NCBI RefSeq assembly: GCF_016909155.1
Contig: NZ_JAFBFG010000014.1
Location: 1-64,000, forward strand
Direction of reading: 5' to 3'
DNA from: Chryseomicrobium aureum
GTDB lineage: Bacteria; Bacillota; Bacilli; Bacillales_A; Planococcaceae
DNA: 64,000 nt
Numbering within the stretch: the first letter of the stretch is position 1; the number at the start of each line of letters is the position of its first letter. This document shows, in pieces, positions 1 through 9,173 of the stretch. Position numbers and translations under genes: made by a program. A model generated the notes under the pieces. That model worked only from the letters and a program-made list of their open reading frames with translations, did not search any database and had not been told where the DNA came from.

Positions 1-85
1 AGCTCCTCCTTCATCCGCTCGACTTGCATGTATTAGGCACGCCGCCAGCGTTCGTCCTGAGCCAGGATCAAACTCTCCATAAAAG
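1..85 (-). rRNA. 16S ribosomal RNA, 5' end only
   Basis: Read on the minus strand, this stretch contains the universally conserved 16S 5' segment GAGTTTGATCCTGGCTCAG followed by GACGAACGCTGGCGGCG. The gene runs off the left edge, so only about the first 85 nt are present. The mature 5' end is placed just upstream of the GGAGAGTTTGATC block; the exact nucleotide is uncertain. Confidence 0.97.
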
Positions 86-286
86 AGAACTTAATAGAAG
101 CTCATTTTGTTGCTGGCATCATAATGATGTCCATTTTTGAACGTCCATCACATCCCGTTAAAGGATGCGACTTGGTTCGTGTTTGCGTCACGCACACCCA
201 ACGGGGGTCGGGGCGGTGACGCTCTATCTTGACGTCTTGCATGTTCAGTTTTCAATGTTCATATGTCGTGTTGAGACAACTTTTAT
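86..286 (-). other. rRNA operon leader
   Basis: No gene is visible between the 16S gene and its promoters. The minus strand carries a boxA-like antitermination stretch (GAACATTGAAAACTGAACA, about 243-261), resembling the TTTGAAAACT motif of Bacillus rRNA leaders, and sequence able to pair around the mature 16S 5' end for RNase III processing. A short plus-strand reading frame here (229-417) overlaps the promoters and is not credible. Confidence 0.6.
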
Positions 287-316
287 ATAGTAACAAAACA
301 TTCAATGTGTTGTCAA
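287..316 (-). promoter_or_regulatory. rrn promoter P2
   Basis: Minus-strand -35 TTGACA (311-316) and -10 TACTAT (287-292), spacer 18 bp. It is the downstream member of a tandem pair feeding the rRNA operon. Confidence 0.6.
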
Positions 317-348
317 CTATTTATTTATTCTCTCTTGGCGACCTTTAT

Positions 349-378
349 ATCTTAGCATCCTTTGCAATAGCCAGTCAA
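349..378 (-). promoter_or_regulatory. rrn promoter P1
   Basis: Minus-strand -35 TTGACT (373-378) and -10 TAAGAT (349-354), spacer 18 bp, with A/T-rich sequence upstream (380-412) suited to an UP element. Tandem promoters are usual for Bacillus rrn operons. Confidence 0.6.
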
Positions 379-448
379 CTAAAATTCAGTAGAAATATAA
401 TAACATTTTATTCTTAAAAATACAAGTGTATTTTTAAGTAATACAAAC

Positions 449-477
449 AAAAAAATCCTCATCAATAAATGATGAGG
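449..477 (-). terminator. Terminator of the purine permease gene
   Basis: Stem CCTCATC/GATGAGG (457-463 with 471-477) followed on the minus strand by a T-run. It lies directly after the permease stop codon and insulates it from the rRNA promoters. Confidence 0.85.
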
Positions 478-492
478 AATTGGAGTTTCTTC

Positions 493-1824
493 TTATAAGA
501 ATATAAAGTAAGCCAAGAAAATGAAAAATAGGCCATACATAATCGGATGAATCTCTTTCGCTCTTCCTGCAACTAACATTGTAATTGGATAGAAGATAAA
601 TCCGATTGCGATTCCTGTAGCAATCGAGTATGTCAGTGGCATCATCAAGATTACGAAAAATGCTGGTACTGCGACTTCGAATTTTGACCAGTCGATCTTA
701 CCAATTGAACTTACCATCAATACCCCTACAATAATTAAAGCAGGAGCTGTCACACTTGCCGTAATGACACTCAGTAATGGGTAAAAGAATAAAGATAGTA
801 AAAATAATACTCCTGTTACGACGGCTGCAAAACCTGAACGTGCCCCTGCTGCTACACCTGCACTTGATTCTACATAGGAAGTAGTTGTCGATGTTCCAAC
901 GATTGCTCCTGCTGTCGTGGCAATCGCATCTGATAATAGAGCTTTACTCGCACGTGGAAGCTTTTCGTCTTTCATAAGACCTGCTTGGTTTGCGACAGAG
1001 ATTAGAGTTCCTGCTGTGTCAAAGAAATCAACGAATAAGAATGTTAAAACAACGATTAAGAATTGAACTGTCAGTAGTGAAGCTGGATCATTAAAAATTG
1101 GTTCAAACGCAACACCGAATGTTGAGCTGACACTTGGCACTTCGCCGATAATTCCTGATGGCATAGGAACTAATGAAAATACCATTCCTACGATTGCTGT
1201 AATAGCCAATCCGTAGAATATTCCGCCCTTGATTCCCTTTACCATCATGATGACTGTGATCACAAGTCCAAAGATTGTGAGTAAGACATTCGGGTCTGTG
1301 AAATCTCCAAGGCCTAATAACACAGCGTCGTTATTTACAATAATTTGAGCGTTTTGAAGGCCAATAAATGTAATGAAAAGTCCAATCCCTGCTCCCACAG
1401 CATATTTTAATTCACTTGGGATCGAGTTGATAATGACTTCACGAATTCCAGTTAAAGATAAGATAATAAAGATAATACCAGAAAATAGAACACCTGTTAA
1501 AGCAACTTGCCAAGGGATTTCCATTGTTAAGATAACGGTATAAGCGAAAAATGCATTAAGTCCCATACCTGGTGCCAGTGCAATCGGGTATTTAGCAAGA
1601 ATCCCCATGACGAGTGATCCGATTGCTGCTGCTAATGCAGTTGCAGTAAAGACTGCCCCTTTATCCATATACATAAAGTCTGGTAGACCTGGTACTGTTT
1701 CTAGAGAGAGCGTGATTGGATTGACGATTAAAATATACGCCATTGCTAAGAAAGTAGTGAGTCCACCGATGATTTCTCTTCGGTAGTTGGTGCCTAATTC
1801 TTCAAAACGAAAATACTTCTTCAT
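493..1824 (-). CDS. pbuG: NCS2-family guanine/hypoxanthine permease
   Basis: Polytopic membrane protein of 443 aa, the normal length for the AzgA/PbuG/PbuO branch of nucleobase:cation symporters, importing hypoxanthine and guanine. Family hallmarks are visible: an N-terminal GGLTTFLAMAYI segment, SLETVPGLPDFMYMDKGAVF, the GMGLNAFFAY motif and a later FVDFFDTAGTL block. The ATG at 1824 is chosen over an upstream one because it follows AGGAGG by a proper spacing and because the upstream extension would run through the riboswitch terminator. Control by the guanine riboswitch upstream is consistent with substrate. PbuG and PbuO are close paralogues, so the symbol is likely rather than certain. 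Confidence 0.88.
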   Translation of the reverse strand: MKKYFRFEELGTNYRREIIGGLTTFLAMAYILIVNPITLSLETVPGLPDFMYMDKGAVFTATALAAAIGSLVMGILAKYPIALAPGMGLNAFFAYTVILTMEIPWQVALTGVLFSGIIFIILSLTGIREVIINSIPSELKYAVGAGIGLFITFIGLQNAQIIVNNDAVLLGLGDFTDPNVLLTIFGLVITVIMMVKGIKGGIFYGLAITAIVGMVFSLVPMPSGIIGEVPSVSSTFGVAFEPIFNDPASLLTVQFLIVVLTFLFVDFFDTAGTLISVANQAGLMKDEKLPRASKALLSDAIATTAGAIVGTSTTTSYVESSAGVAAGARSGFAAVVTGVLFLLSLFFYPLLSVITASVTAPALIIVGVLMVSSIGKIDWSKFEVAVPAFFVILMMPLTYSIATGIAIGFIFYPITMLVAGRAKEIHPIMYGLFFIFLAYFIFL

Positions 1825-1865
1825 AATTTCCTCCTGATTTCTGTCGCGAATAGCCTTGTCTACAG

Positions 1866-1897
1866 AAAAAGGGAGTATACGAATTCGCATACTCCCT
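1866..1897 (-). terminator. Riboswitch-controlled terminator (permease leader)
   Basis: Nearly perfect stem GGGAGTATGCGAA/TTCGTATACTCCC followed by TTTTT on the minus strand, between the aptamer and the permease start. The aptamer-proximal CACTCCCAC (about 1922-1930) can pair with GGGAGT of the stem, giving the expected antiterminator; guanine binding should therefore switch transcription off. Confidence 0.85.
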
Positions 1898-1937
1898 CAA
1901 TAAGCAAAACAAACCGACAAAAGTGGGAGTGCTGTGC

Positions 1938-2008
1938 TCATCGTAGTCAGATCATTTACGGTGATCCGGTAGAGACGTTCGGGCCTTATTCCCAAATATA
2001 TACGACGA
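1938..2008 (-). promoter_or_regulatory. Guanine riboswitch aptamer (permease)
   Basis: The minus strand shows the purine-riboswitch core. P1 is TCGTCGTA/TACGATGA (2001-2008 with 1938-1945), followed by J1/2 TATAT, P2/L2 and the invariant TCTACC. P3 ends in CCGTAAAT and J3/1 is GACTA. The J3/1 specificity base is C (equivalent to C74 of xpt), predicting guanine/hypoxanthine rather than adenine. Confidence 0.93.
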
Positions 2009-2044
2009 CATGATTCAATTTTATAATCTTAGGATAACATTTCA

Positions 2045-2068
2045 GTTTTTCTCCGTCAACAGAAAAAC
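2045..2068 (-). terminator. Possible guaA terminator hairpin
   Basis: Perfect 8-bp inverted repeat GTTTTTCT/AGAAAAAC with an 8-nt loop, about 35 nt past the guaA stop and upstream of the permease riboswitch. The stem is A/T-rich and lacks a long T-tract, so termination may be leaky. Confidence 0.35.
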
Positions 2069-2102
2069 CGAACATTATTTATATTTATTCCACGAAAGTT
2101 CG

Positions 2103-3656
2103 TTATTCCCACTCAATCGTTGCTGGTGGCTTAGAAGTAATGTCATAGACAACACGGTTGATGTGGTTTACTTCATTGACCAGACGAACAGAGATTTTCT
2201 CTAAAATATCCCACGGGATACGTGCCCAGTCAGATGTCATACCGTCAATTGACGTTACGGCACGAATTCCGATTGTGTAATCATATGTGCGTGCATCACC
2301 CATTACGCCTACACTGCGGATATCAGGTAGCACTGTGAAGTACTGCCAGATGTCACGGTCAAGACCAGCTTTTGCAATTTCCTCACGAAGGATTGCATCG
2401 GATTCACGAACGATTTCTAGTTTTTCTTCTGTCACTTCTCCAAGCACACGAATCGCAAGACCCGGACCTGGGAAAGGCTGACGCCAAACTAAACTTTCAG
2501 GAAGACCAAGCTCTGCTCCTAATGCACGTACTTCATCTTTAAAGAGTGTGTTTAATGGCTCGATCAATTCAAACTTCATGTTTTCAGGAAGGCCACCAAC
2601 ATTGTGGTGTGATTTGATTGTTTGAGCAGTAGCCGTACCACTTTCGATAATATCCGTGTAAAGTGTCCCTTGTGCGAGGAAGTCCATGTCTGAAAGCTTC
2701 GCTGCTTCGTCGTCAAATACATAAATAAATTCATTTCCGATGATTTTACGTTTCTTTTCAGGATCTGAAACACCTGCAAGTTTTGACATAAAGCGCTCAC
2801 GAGCATCGATTTTGATGACGTTCATATTGAAGCCGTCAGCGAAAATTTTCATTACCTCATCTGCTTCATTTTTACGAAGAAGATTGTGGTCAACGAACAT
2901 ACATGTCAATTGATCGCCGATTGCTTTATGGATCAGTACCGCAACTACTGATGAGTCAACGCCACCTGATAGTGCGCAAAGTACTTTTTTATCGCCGACT
3001 TGCTCACGGATTTTCTCGACTTCAAGCTCGATGAAACTTTCCATCGACCAGTCCCCTTTTGCTCCACAAACTTTGAACACGAAGTTCTCGATTAACTGGT
3101 TTCCATAAATCGAATGACGAACTTCTGGGTGGAATTGGACAGCATAAAGATTTTTTTCAACGTTCGCCATCGCTGCCACTTCACATGAAGGACTTGTTGC
3201 GATGACTTCGAATCCTGGAGGTGCAACTGTTACATGGTCACCATGGCTCATCCATACAACTTGTGAATCTGGTAAAGAATCAAATAGATGTGTAGGGTTT
3301 TGAACAGCGATGTCTGCTTTTCCGTATTCACGTTGCATTGCGCGCTCCACTGTTCCACCGTAATAATGTGCCATCAATTGCATACCATAGCAAATACCTA
3401 GGATTGGAATATCAAGTTCGTAGATTGCTGGATCGACGTGGAATGCATTCACGTCATACACAGAGTTCGGACCACCTGAGAAGATGATTCCGACAGCGTT
3501 CATCTTTTTGATGTCTTCTGCTGTAATTGTATGGGGATGTAATTCACTGTATACGCCAAATTCACGAATGCGACGCGTGATCAATTGATTGTACTGGCTA
3601 CCAAAGTCGAGTACGACGATTTTTTCTTGTTCCTGTAATAAAGGAGCAGCTGTCAT
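2103..3656 (-). CDS. guaA: GMP synthase (glutamine-hydrolysing)
   Basis: Converts XMP plus glutamine and ATP to GMP in the cytoplasm. The N-terminal class-I glutamine amidotransferase domain begins [14 protein letters not shown] and contains the catalytic-Cys motif GICYGMQ and the His/Glu pair in QFHPE. The ATP-pyrophosphatase domain has the PP-loop SGGVDSS, and the C-terminal dimerisation domain ends in the conserved KPPATIEWE. The ATG at 3656 (517 aa) follows GAGGTGG; a longer reading frame would start inside the riboswitch terminator and is rejected. It lies upstream of the purine permease gene on the same strand, but each has its own riboswitch. Confidence 0.97.
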   Translation of the reverse strand: MTAAPLLQEQEKIVVLDFGSQYNQLITRRIREFGVYSELHPHTITAEDIKKMNAVGIIFSGGPNSVYDVNAFHVDPAIYELDIPILGICYGMQLMAHYYGGTVERAMQREYGKADIAVQNPTHLFDSLPDSQVVWMSHGDHVTVAPPGFEVIATSPSCEVAAMANVEKNLYAVQFHPEVRHSIYGNQLIENFVFKVCGAKGDWSMESFIELEVEKIREQVGDKKVLCALSGGVDSSVVAVLIHKAIGDQLTCMFVDHNLLRKNEADEVMKIFADGFNMNVIKIDARERFMSKLAGVSDPEKKRKIIGNEFIYVFDDEAAKLSDMDFLAQGTLYTDIIESGTATAQTIKSHHNVGGLPENMKFELIEPLNTLFKDEVRALGAELGLPESLVWRQPFPGPGLAIRVLGEVTEEKLEIVRESDAILREEIAKAGLDRDIWQYFTVLPDIRSVGVMGDARTYDYTIGIRAVTSIDGMTSDWARIPWDILEKISVRLVNEVNHINRVVYDITSKPPATIEWE

Positions 3657-3698
3657 GTGTTTGTCCACCTCATTGATTAGTATCACAGGTTCTGTCAT

Positions 3699-3731
3699 GA
3701 AAAAAACGCATAGATGCCTTGATCTATGCGT
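3699..3731 (-). terminator. Riboswitch-controlled terminator (guaA leader)
   Basis: Stem ACGCATAGAT/ATCTATGCGT with a 6-nt loop followed by a long T-run on the minus strand, between the second aptamer and the guaA start. Confidence 0.88.
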
Positions 3732-3813
3732 CTGGTGTGGTCTACTGAAGTCCATCTAAAATGAACAACTAAAAGGACGAATAACGCCCCTGCATGTGCA
3801 TGACGAAATCCGT

Positions 3814-3882
3814 CCTCATAGTCAAGTCATTTCCGGTGACTTGGTAGAGACATCCATACCAGATTAATGGACATATACGAGG
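3814..3882 (-). promoter_or_regulatory. Guanine riboswitch aptamer (guaA)
   Basis: Second purine aptamer on the minus strand: P1 CCTCGTA/TATGAGG, J2/3 TGTCTCTACC, P3 with loop CCGGAAAT, and J3/1 GACTAT with the guanine-specifying C. Together with the terminator at 3699-3731 it should repress guaA when guanine is abundant. Confidence 0.92.
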
Positions 3883-3932
3883 CCTGTGTAGTTATTGAAT
3901 TGTACCTAGTGTACAGCCTTCGTAGGGCAAAA

Positions 3933-6101
3933 TCAACTGCTTAGGCGATTGATTAAATATTCCCAACTTTCCCGCAAGTGCTCCGGTTTTTCTGGTGTCC
4001 CTTTTCCGTATAAATGGCGCTCGTAATGGGTAGTCAAATTACGCATGTGCCCTTCGCCAAAATAGTTGTCGATCTGGGCGGCGTAGCGCGTCAGTGTATG
4101 CCCTGGTTCTTTCGGTAATCCATACAGCGCCAAATAACGAAGCAGTCGCGTATATAATTTTTCAAATTCTTCTGCTGATTGATCTGAAGCCAAATAGCGG
4201 CGCAGCCAGAATTTCGGCAACCATTTCAAACGGAACTTATAAAGTAAGCTTCCGATGACACCGAGTAAACCGAATAAACCGAGCAGTCGCCATTTGTTGG
4301 CATCGAGCCATTCAACAGCAGGTTCTAATGAGAAGTTCGATTGCTGTGTCGTCTGTTGATCTGGTGTTTCTTGCTGTTGTTGCTCTTGTTGTTCAATTTC
4401 TTGTTGCTCTGCTGCAAGTGAATCGTCTGGACTTAACTCGATGTCAAACTCGATATCCGGTGTATTCGTAAATCCGATAGTCGGCTCAAAATTCATCCAG
4501 CCGATTCCAGGTAAATACGCTTCGACCCATGAGTGCGCGTTGTTATTCGTCACTTGAAAGATTTGCTCACCGTTTTCAGCTTGTACAACTTCGCCAGGAG
4601 CAAATCCTTTCACCCAGCGCGCTGGAATATCAGCTGCACGAAGCAAGACGACCATAGACGTCGAAAAGTTGTCACAGTACCCGATTTTTGTATCAAACAA
4701 GAACTGGTCAACGTAATCTGTGTCCCCTTCCGGAACGGCTACGTTGTTTTGACTGTAGGTGAAGCCATTCGTTCGGAAATACTGTTCGATGGCTTTTGCT
4801 TGGTCATAAACACTTTGTTGCTCAGAAGTAATATCAAGCGCTAAGTCTCGCACACGTTGCGGAAGTGTATTCGGAAGCTGCAAGTAACGGTCAAATTCTG
4901 AACCAATCGTTTGTAAATCTTCGATGGCAGTTGATCGAAGCTCACTTAACAAATAACTTGGCTCTGCAAAGTCGACACTGTAACTTTGCGGTTCTACAAT
5001 TGCTTCTTGATCGACTGCATCAAACTTGTTTGTACTGAGGTTGAAACGGACGTCAAAGGGTTCTCCGCTCGTATAGGACGTTGCCCCGTACGTATGGAAA
5101 AGAAAAGGGAAATCCGTTTGCATGTCGAATGTCATTTGTTGCACATCGTCTTCTACGCTAGGTGGGAAGTCTAATGCAAATTCTTCCTCTTGTTGATAGT
5201 AATCATAGACAAGCTGAGGTTCTGATTGGATCCACCCTTTCGATGTATACGTATCCTTTGTTTCTACACGGTAGTAGCCACGAGAGGTGGAAGTTACTTG
5301 GAATACCTCGGTATCATCACTGATGAATGAGCCTCCGAGTTGTTCATCATTTTCATCATAGCCGACTTTATTGATTCCTCCTGCCCCACCTGGACCAGTC
5401 CCTGACTGCGGATTGGTTGAGTAGAAATACGGCACGGGGTCTGGCCATAATGGTCCAGCTTTTGGGAGCACGATGGCAAGTGATACAGAAAGAAGAAGAA
5501 GCGCTGCTGTAAACGCAATGCCAATGTAGCGAACTTGCTTTTGGTTCTCGTGCAACTTAAATAAGAATAGGAAGGCACTGACTCCTAAACCGATGACAAA
5601 GACGCGAACAATCGCTGCAGAACCGTCATACGGAGTAAATGTGTCAAGAATGCCGATGATAATGACTGTTAAAATAAAGAATACAAATATAGTTGCACGC
5701 ATGCGAATCCAGTAGCCAATCAAATAGACAGTCATCCACAACAAAACAAAAAATAGGATTGTGCGGAACGGATCAGTCATTTGTGTCAAATCCAATGTAA
5801 TCAGTTGTGTGATATTGAAAATGAGTTCAGTCAAAAAGAAGCGAATACTCTCTCCACTTAAAATCGTGAACTCTGAATAAATAGAAACGATGAACCAATA
5901 AATATAAGCAATTTTTACAAATCCACTGATCCACCAAGGGGTTTTCAAAAATAACAAGATGAAGGAAATCGCGACAAAAATGTAGAACACGCGAATAAAA
6001 CCAATATTCGTCAATTCCGCAATTGGGCCTAACCATTCAATAAGTAACAATAAGGCAGCTAAAAACGTCACGGCCTCCATAATAAATGTGCGCTGCTTCA
6101 T
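3933..6101 (-). CDS. Membrane-anchored transglutaminase-like protein (TgpA/DUF4129)
   Basis: About 722 aa. The N-terminal third is a series of hydrophobic segments (the TgpA_N membrane region). A long extracellular part leads to a transglutaminase-like core with Cys in GYCDNFSTSMVVLLR and His in NAHSWVEAYLPGIGW. A Gln-rich linker follows, then another membrane segment and a cytoplasmic DUF4129-type tail. The ATG at 6101 is preceded by GGGGAGGTGG and overlaps the DUF58 stop as ATGA, so the three genes MoxR-DUF58-TgpA are translationally coupled. This triad is widespread in Bacillota; the peptidase or crosslinking substrate is not known from sequence. Confidence 0.88.
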   Translation of the reverse strand: MKQRTFIMEAVTFLAALLLLIEWLGPIAELTNIGFIRVFYIFVAISFILLFLKTPWWISGFVKIAYIYWFIVSIYSEFTILSGESIRFFLTELIFNITQLITLDLTQMTDPFRTILFFVLLWMTVYLIGYWIRMRATIFVFFILTVIIIGILDTFTPYDGSAAIVRVFVIGLGVSAFLFLFKLHENQKQVRYIGIAFTAALLLLSVSLAIVLPKAGPLWPDPVPYFYSTNPQSGTGPGGAGGINKVGYDENDEQLGGSFISDDTEVFQVTSTSRGYYRVETKDTYTSKGWIQSEPQLVYDYYQQEEEFALDFPPSVEDDVQQMTFDMQTDFPFLFHTYGATSYTSGEPFDVRFNLSTNKFDAVDQEAIVEPQSYSVDFAEPSYLLSELRSTAIEDLQTIGSEFDRYLQLPNTLPQRVRDLALDITSEQQSVYDQAKAIEQYFRTNGFTYSQNNVAVPEGDTDYVDQFLFDTKIGYCDNFSTSMVVLLRAADIPARWVKGFAPGEVVQAENGEQIFQVTNNNAHSWVEAYLPGIGWMNFEPTIGFTNTPDIEFDIELSPDDSLAAEQQEIEQQEQQQQETPDQQTTQQSNFSLEPAVEWLDANKWRLLGLFGLLGVIGSLLYKFRLKWLPKFWLRRYLASDQSAEEFEKLYTRLLRYLALYGLPKEPGHTLTRYAAQIDNYFGEGHMRNLTTHYERHLYGKGTPEKPEHLRESWEYLINRLSS

Positions 6102-7279
6102 CGTTTGGCCACCTCCCCGAATGCATCCGGGAATTGAGACGGTGAGACGGTGATGACCGACCAACCTCGTGCTTTCGCATACTCTTCGACTGGCAGTTCA
6201 GCTGAAGTCAGCCGCGGAGCATTTTCCCCTTTTACTACAAAGCAAATGCCTTCTCGTAAATTCGGTGTCATGTGTGTAAGTGCTTCAATTCGTGCTTTTT
6301 CAAGATAAGCAGTAATACAGATAATGCCCTTGAACGTACCCAGTCGTTTGTCTTCAGAAATCAATCGACGCATCGCTTGAGCTTCGATTGCTTCCGTTGT
6401 GGCCAATTCTCGTTTTGCTCTTTCTACATGTCCTTGGTGCTGAACAGTCGTCAGCATCATGCCCTTGGAACCTGGAATGATGAATGCACCGGTGGAATCC
6501 GACTTTTCCATTGCATGAACGACAGAGAGTGTGAAGTCGATGGCATCGTCAAAGCTTTGTCCTTCTGTTCGGTCAAGGTACAACAAAGTATCTTGGGCTT
6601 GACGATCTTCGAAATCTTTTGTTCGCAGGGTTTGACTTTTCGCAAACGATTTCCAGTCAATCCAGGAAACCCGGTCACCTGGTTGATACTCACGGACTCC
6701 TGTTGCAACAGAGTTTTCTTTATGCGCTTGGAAACGCGCTCGTGCTGCACCTTGATCATAATTGGAAGCAATCGGCGTATAGAAAAGGTCTGTCACACGA
6801 GGATACACCGTTATCTGGTGCGGACTTGAGACTATCCACGATTTGCGTAACCAGCCGAGAAGGTCGACGAGTTCAAGTTCTACATCGTCAAATATGTATA
6901 TACCGCGTGGCAATTTCTCAATGGCATACGTGAGCGTAATGGATCGGCGGAAGCCTACAAATACAATACGTTGTTTTGGTTCATAGTCTTTAAACGGTGG
7001 ATAGTCTCTTACTTTCATATAGTAGAGGGGCCACCAGTCATTTCGTGTTATATGGAGAGTGACTTCAAGTGTTTGACCACGTGTGAGTTCACCTGAAGTC
7101 AATTCGCGCTCCACTGTCATTTTTCGGACAGGGTAAAAATAAATAATGAGCGCAAAAATTAGAAATGGGATGATAGCATAGAGTAAAAACCAACTGACAA
7201 ACCCACCTTGAAACATTGCGTATGCAAAACTTGCAACTCCTATCAGTAAGAGGCCTATCAAGCCTGCATGGTGTTTCAT
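6098..7279 (-). CDS. DUF58 domain protein
   Basis: 393 aa with two N-terminal membrane segments and then the DUF58/vWA-like region. The family signature is visible as REYQPGDRVSWIDWKSFAK followed by LRTKDFEDRQ. DUF58 proteins accompany MoxR AAA+ ATPases and are thought to be their MIDAS/vWA-type partners at the membrane. Start and stop overlap both neighbours by ATGA junctions (7276-7279 and 6098-6101), supporting one operon. Molecular role unknown. Confidence 0.88.
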   Translation of the reverse strand: MKHHAGLIGLLLIGVASFAYAMFQGGFVSWFLLYAIIPFLIFALIIYFYPVRKMTVERELTSGELTRGQTLEVTLHITRNDWWPLYYMKVRDYPPFKDYEPKQRIVFVGFRRSITLTYAIEKLPRGIYIFDDVELELVDLLGWLRKSWIVSSPHQITVYPRVTDLFYTPIASNYDQGAARARFQAHKENSVATGVREYQPGDRVSWIDWKSFAKSQTLRTKDFEDRQAQDTLLYLDRTEGQSFDDAIDFTLSVVHAMEKSDSTGAFIIPGSKGMMLTTVQHQGHVERAKRELATTEAIEAQAMRRLISEDKRLGTFKGIICITAYLEKARIEALTHMTPNLREGICFVVKGENAPRLTSAELPVEEYAKARGWSVITVSPSQFPDAFGEVAKR

Positions 7280-8226
7280 GTCGCAACATTCCGTTCCACA
7301 GGCACAGGAGTGCGCTTGATGATTTCTTTCAAAATCGCTTGCGCCTGCATCCCTTCATATCGAGCTTCTGGTTTCAAGATAATACGGTGTGAGAATACGA
7401 ATGGCGCGAGATATTGAATGTCGTCAGGCATGACAAAGTCTCTGCCTTTCATTAAGGAGTACGCCTGCGCTGCTCTCATTAGTGCTATAGAAGCACGTGG
7501 ACTCGCACCTAAATAGACATACGGATCGTTTCGCGTACGTGTTGCAAGCTCGACAATATATGTTTTCAAGACGTCCGAGACATGCACCGCCCGCACTTCT
7601 TTTTGAATCGCTGTCAGCTCTGCTAGTGAAATCACCGTCTCAAGTTCCTCGATTGGCACATTGTGTTCAAGACTGTTTAATACCTGAACTTCTTCCGTCA
7701 CAGTCGGGTAGCCCATTTTGAGCTTCATGATGAATCGGTCGAGCTGGGCCTCTGGAAGTGGATACGTCCCTTCATGTTCAATCGGGTTTTGTGTAGCCAT
7801 AACAAAAAACGGTTTAGGGATCGCAAGTGTCTCTCCGTCTACTGTGACAGAGGATTCTTCCATCCCCTCAAGTAGTGCAGATTGGGTCTTTGGCGATGTC
7901 CGGTTAATTTCATCGGCAAGAACAATGTTCCCCATGATCGGGCCAGGTCGAAATTCAAATGCCATTTCTTTCGGGTTATAGATGGAGACGCCTACAACGT
8001 CAGATGGGAGTAAATCTGGGGTAAACTGGATGCGGCGGAAATTAGCACCTGTGGATTTTGCTAAAGCACGAACAAGCATCGTCTTCCCAACACCAGGCAC
8101 ATCTTCTAATAGAATGTGGCCTCCTGCTAATAGAGCTGCTACCGATAGTTCTGCGACTTCACGTTTTCCTATTATCACTTTACTGATATTCTCTAATACT
8201 TGGTCAATCTTCAATTTGGCGTCCAT
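7276..8226 (-). CDS. MoxR-family AAA+ ATPase
   Basis: 316 aa from the ATG at 8226, which is preceded by GAGAGGAC; a start ten codons upstream lacks a ribosome binding site. Walker A is VPGVGKT, Walker B is LADEINR, followed by sensor motifs in ATQNPIEHEGTYPLPEAQLDRF and an arginine finger region GASPRAS. These are typical of MoxR proteins, which act as chaperone-like ATPases for vWA-domain partners. First gene of the MoxR-DUF58-transglutaminase operon. Confidence 0.93.
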   Translation of the reverse strand: MDAKLKIDQVLENISKVIIGKREVAELSVAALLAGGHILLEDVPGVGKTMLVRALAKSTGANFRRIQFTPDLLPSDVVGVSIYNPKEMAFEFRPGPIMGNIVLADEINRTSPKTQSALLEGMEESSVTVDGETLAIPKPFFVMATQNPIEHEGTYPLPEAQLDRFIMKLKMGYPTVTEEVQVLNSLEHNVPIEELETVISLAELTAIQKEVRAVHVSDVLKTYIVELATRTRNDPYVYLGASPRASIALMRAAQAYSLMKGRDFVMPDDIQYLAPFVFSHRIILKPEARYEGMQAQAILKEIIKRTPVPVERNVAT

Positions 8227-8306
8227 TGCGCTCGTCCTCTCTATAGGTCCGGTCATTTTTCGAAAATTACGTCAGTTCTCTTTTAGCATACCCAATGACC
8301 TACAAG

Positions 8307-8340
8307 AAAACAAATAAAGAGACTGCAAATGCAGCCTCTT
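8307..8340 (-). terminator. Terminator after nadE
   Basis: Stem AAGAGGCTGC/GCAGTCTCTT (one mismatch) followed by a T-rich tract on the minus strand, directly downstream of the nadE stop. Confidence 0.75.
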
Positions 8341-8348
8341 CACTAGGT

Positions 8349-9173
8349 TTATTTTTTCCACCACGTGTCAAATACAGTGACGGGCATCGTACGTTTATGA
8401 CGCGAGCGGATAAAGTAGCCTTCAATCTTTTCTTGCGCCTCTAGATCAATCTGTTTTCCTTCAAGGTAGTCGTCGATATGATCATAGGTAACGCCTAATG
8501 CCACTTCGTCTGGAATCGCCGGACGGTCTTCTTCTAAATCCGCAGTCGGGATTTTCATATAAAGATGTTCTGGAGCTCCAAGTTCTTTTAACATCGCACG
8601 ACCTTGGCGTTTGTTCAGACGGAATAAAGGGGTAAGGTCCACACCCCCATCGCCGTATTTTGTGTAGAATCCAGTAACAGCTTCAGCTGCGTGATCTGTA
8701 CCGAGCACCAGACCATTGAAACTTGCAGCAATCGAATACTGAGCCTTCATTCGTTCACGTGCCTTTTCGTTTCCTTTTGCAAAATCACTCAAGTCAACTC
8801 CTGCTTCTAGCAATGCTCGGTCGCTTGCATCCACAGCTTCTTTGATATTAATAGTAATCTTTCGGCTAGGTTGAATGAATGCGAGCGCATCTTGACGATC
8901 ATGTTCATCAAACTGCACACCATAAGGGAGACTGACTGCAATAAATTCATAGCCCCCCTCTGTTTCTTCATTCAATTCGTCTACAGCCATTTGAGCAAGT
9001 TTACCAAGTAACGTAGAATCTTGCCCTCCAGAAATTCCAAGTACTAGTGATTTTAAAAAGCTATGTTTTTTCATGTAGTCTTTCATGAAATCAATCGTCA
9101 CACGAATCTCTTCGTTCACATCAATTTGCGGCTTTACACCAAGCTCTTGAATAATTTCTTGTTGCATTGTCAT
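8349..9173 (-). CDS. nadE: NH3-dependent NAD synthetase
   Basis: 274 aa, the length of the single-domain ammonia-dependent enzyme (B. subtilis type), lacking the glutaminase domain. The PP-loop is [11 protein letters not shown]. Other conserved parts are [26 protein letters not shown] and the C-terminal RSRHKR. It adenylates nicotinic acid adenine dinucleotide and amidates it to NAD. The start ATG follows GGAGG and overlaps the pncB stop by ATGA, so it is coupled to the salvage enzyme upstream. Confidence 0.96.
   Translation of the reverse strand: MTMQQEIIQELGVKPQIDVNEEIRVTIDFMKDYMKKHSFLKSLVLGISGGQDSTLLGKLAQMAVDELNEETEGGYEFIAVSLPYGVQFDEHDRQDALAFIQPSRKITINIKEAVDASDRALLEAGVDLSDFAKGNEKARERMKAQYSIAASFNGLVLGTDHAAEAVTGFYTKYGDGGVDLTPLFRLNKRQGRAMLKELGAPEHLYMKIPTADLEEDRPAIPDEVALGVTYDHIDDYLEGKQIDLEAQEKIEGYFIRSRHKRTMPVTVFDTWWKK

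Noticed and set aside
229-417. 62-codon plus-strand frame at the rRNA leader
   Set aside because: Covers both rRNA promoters; no ribosome binding site or recognisable protein.
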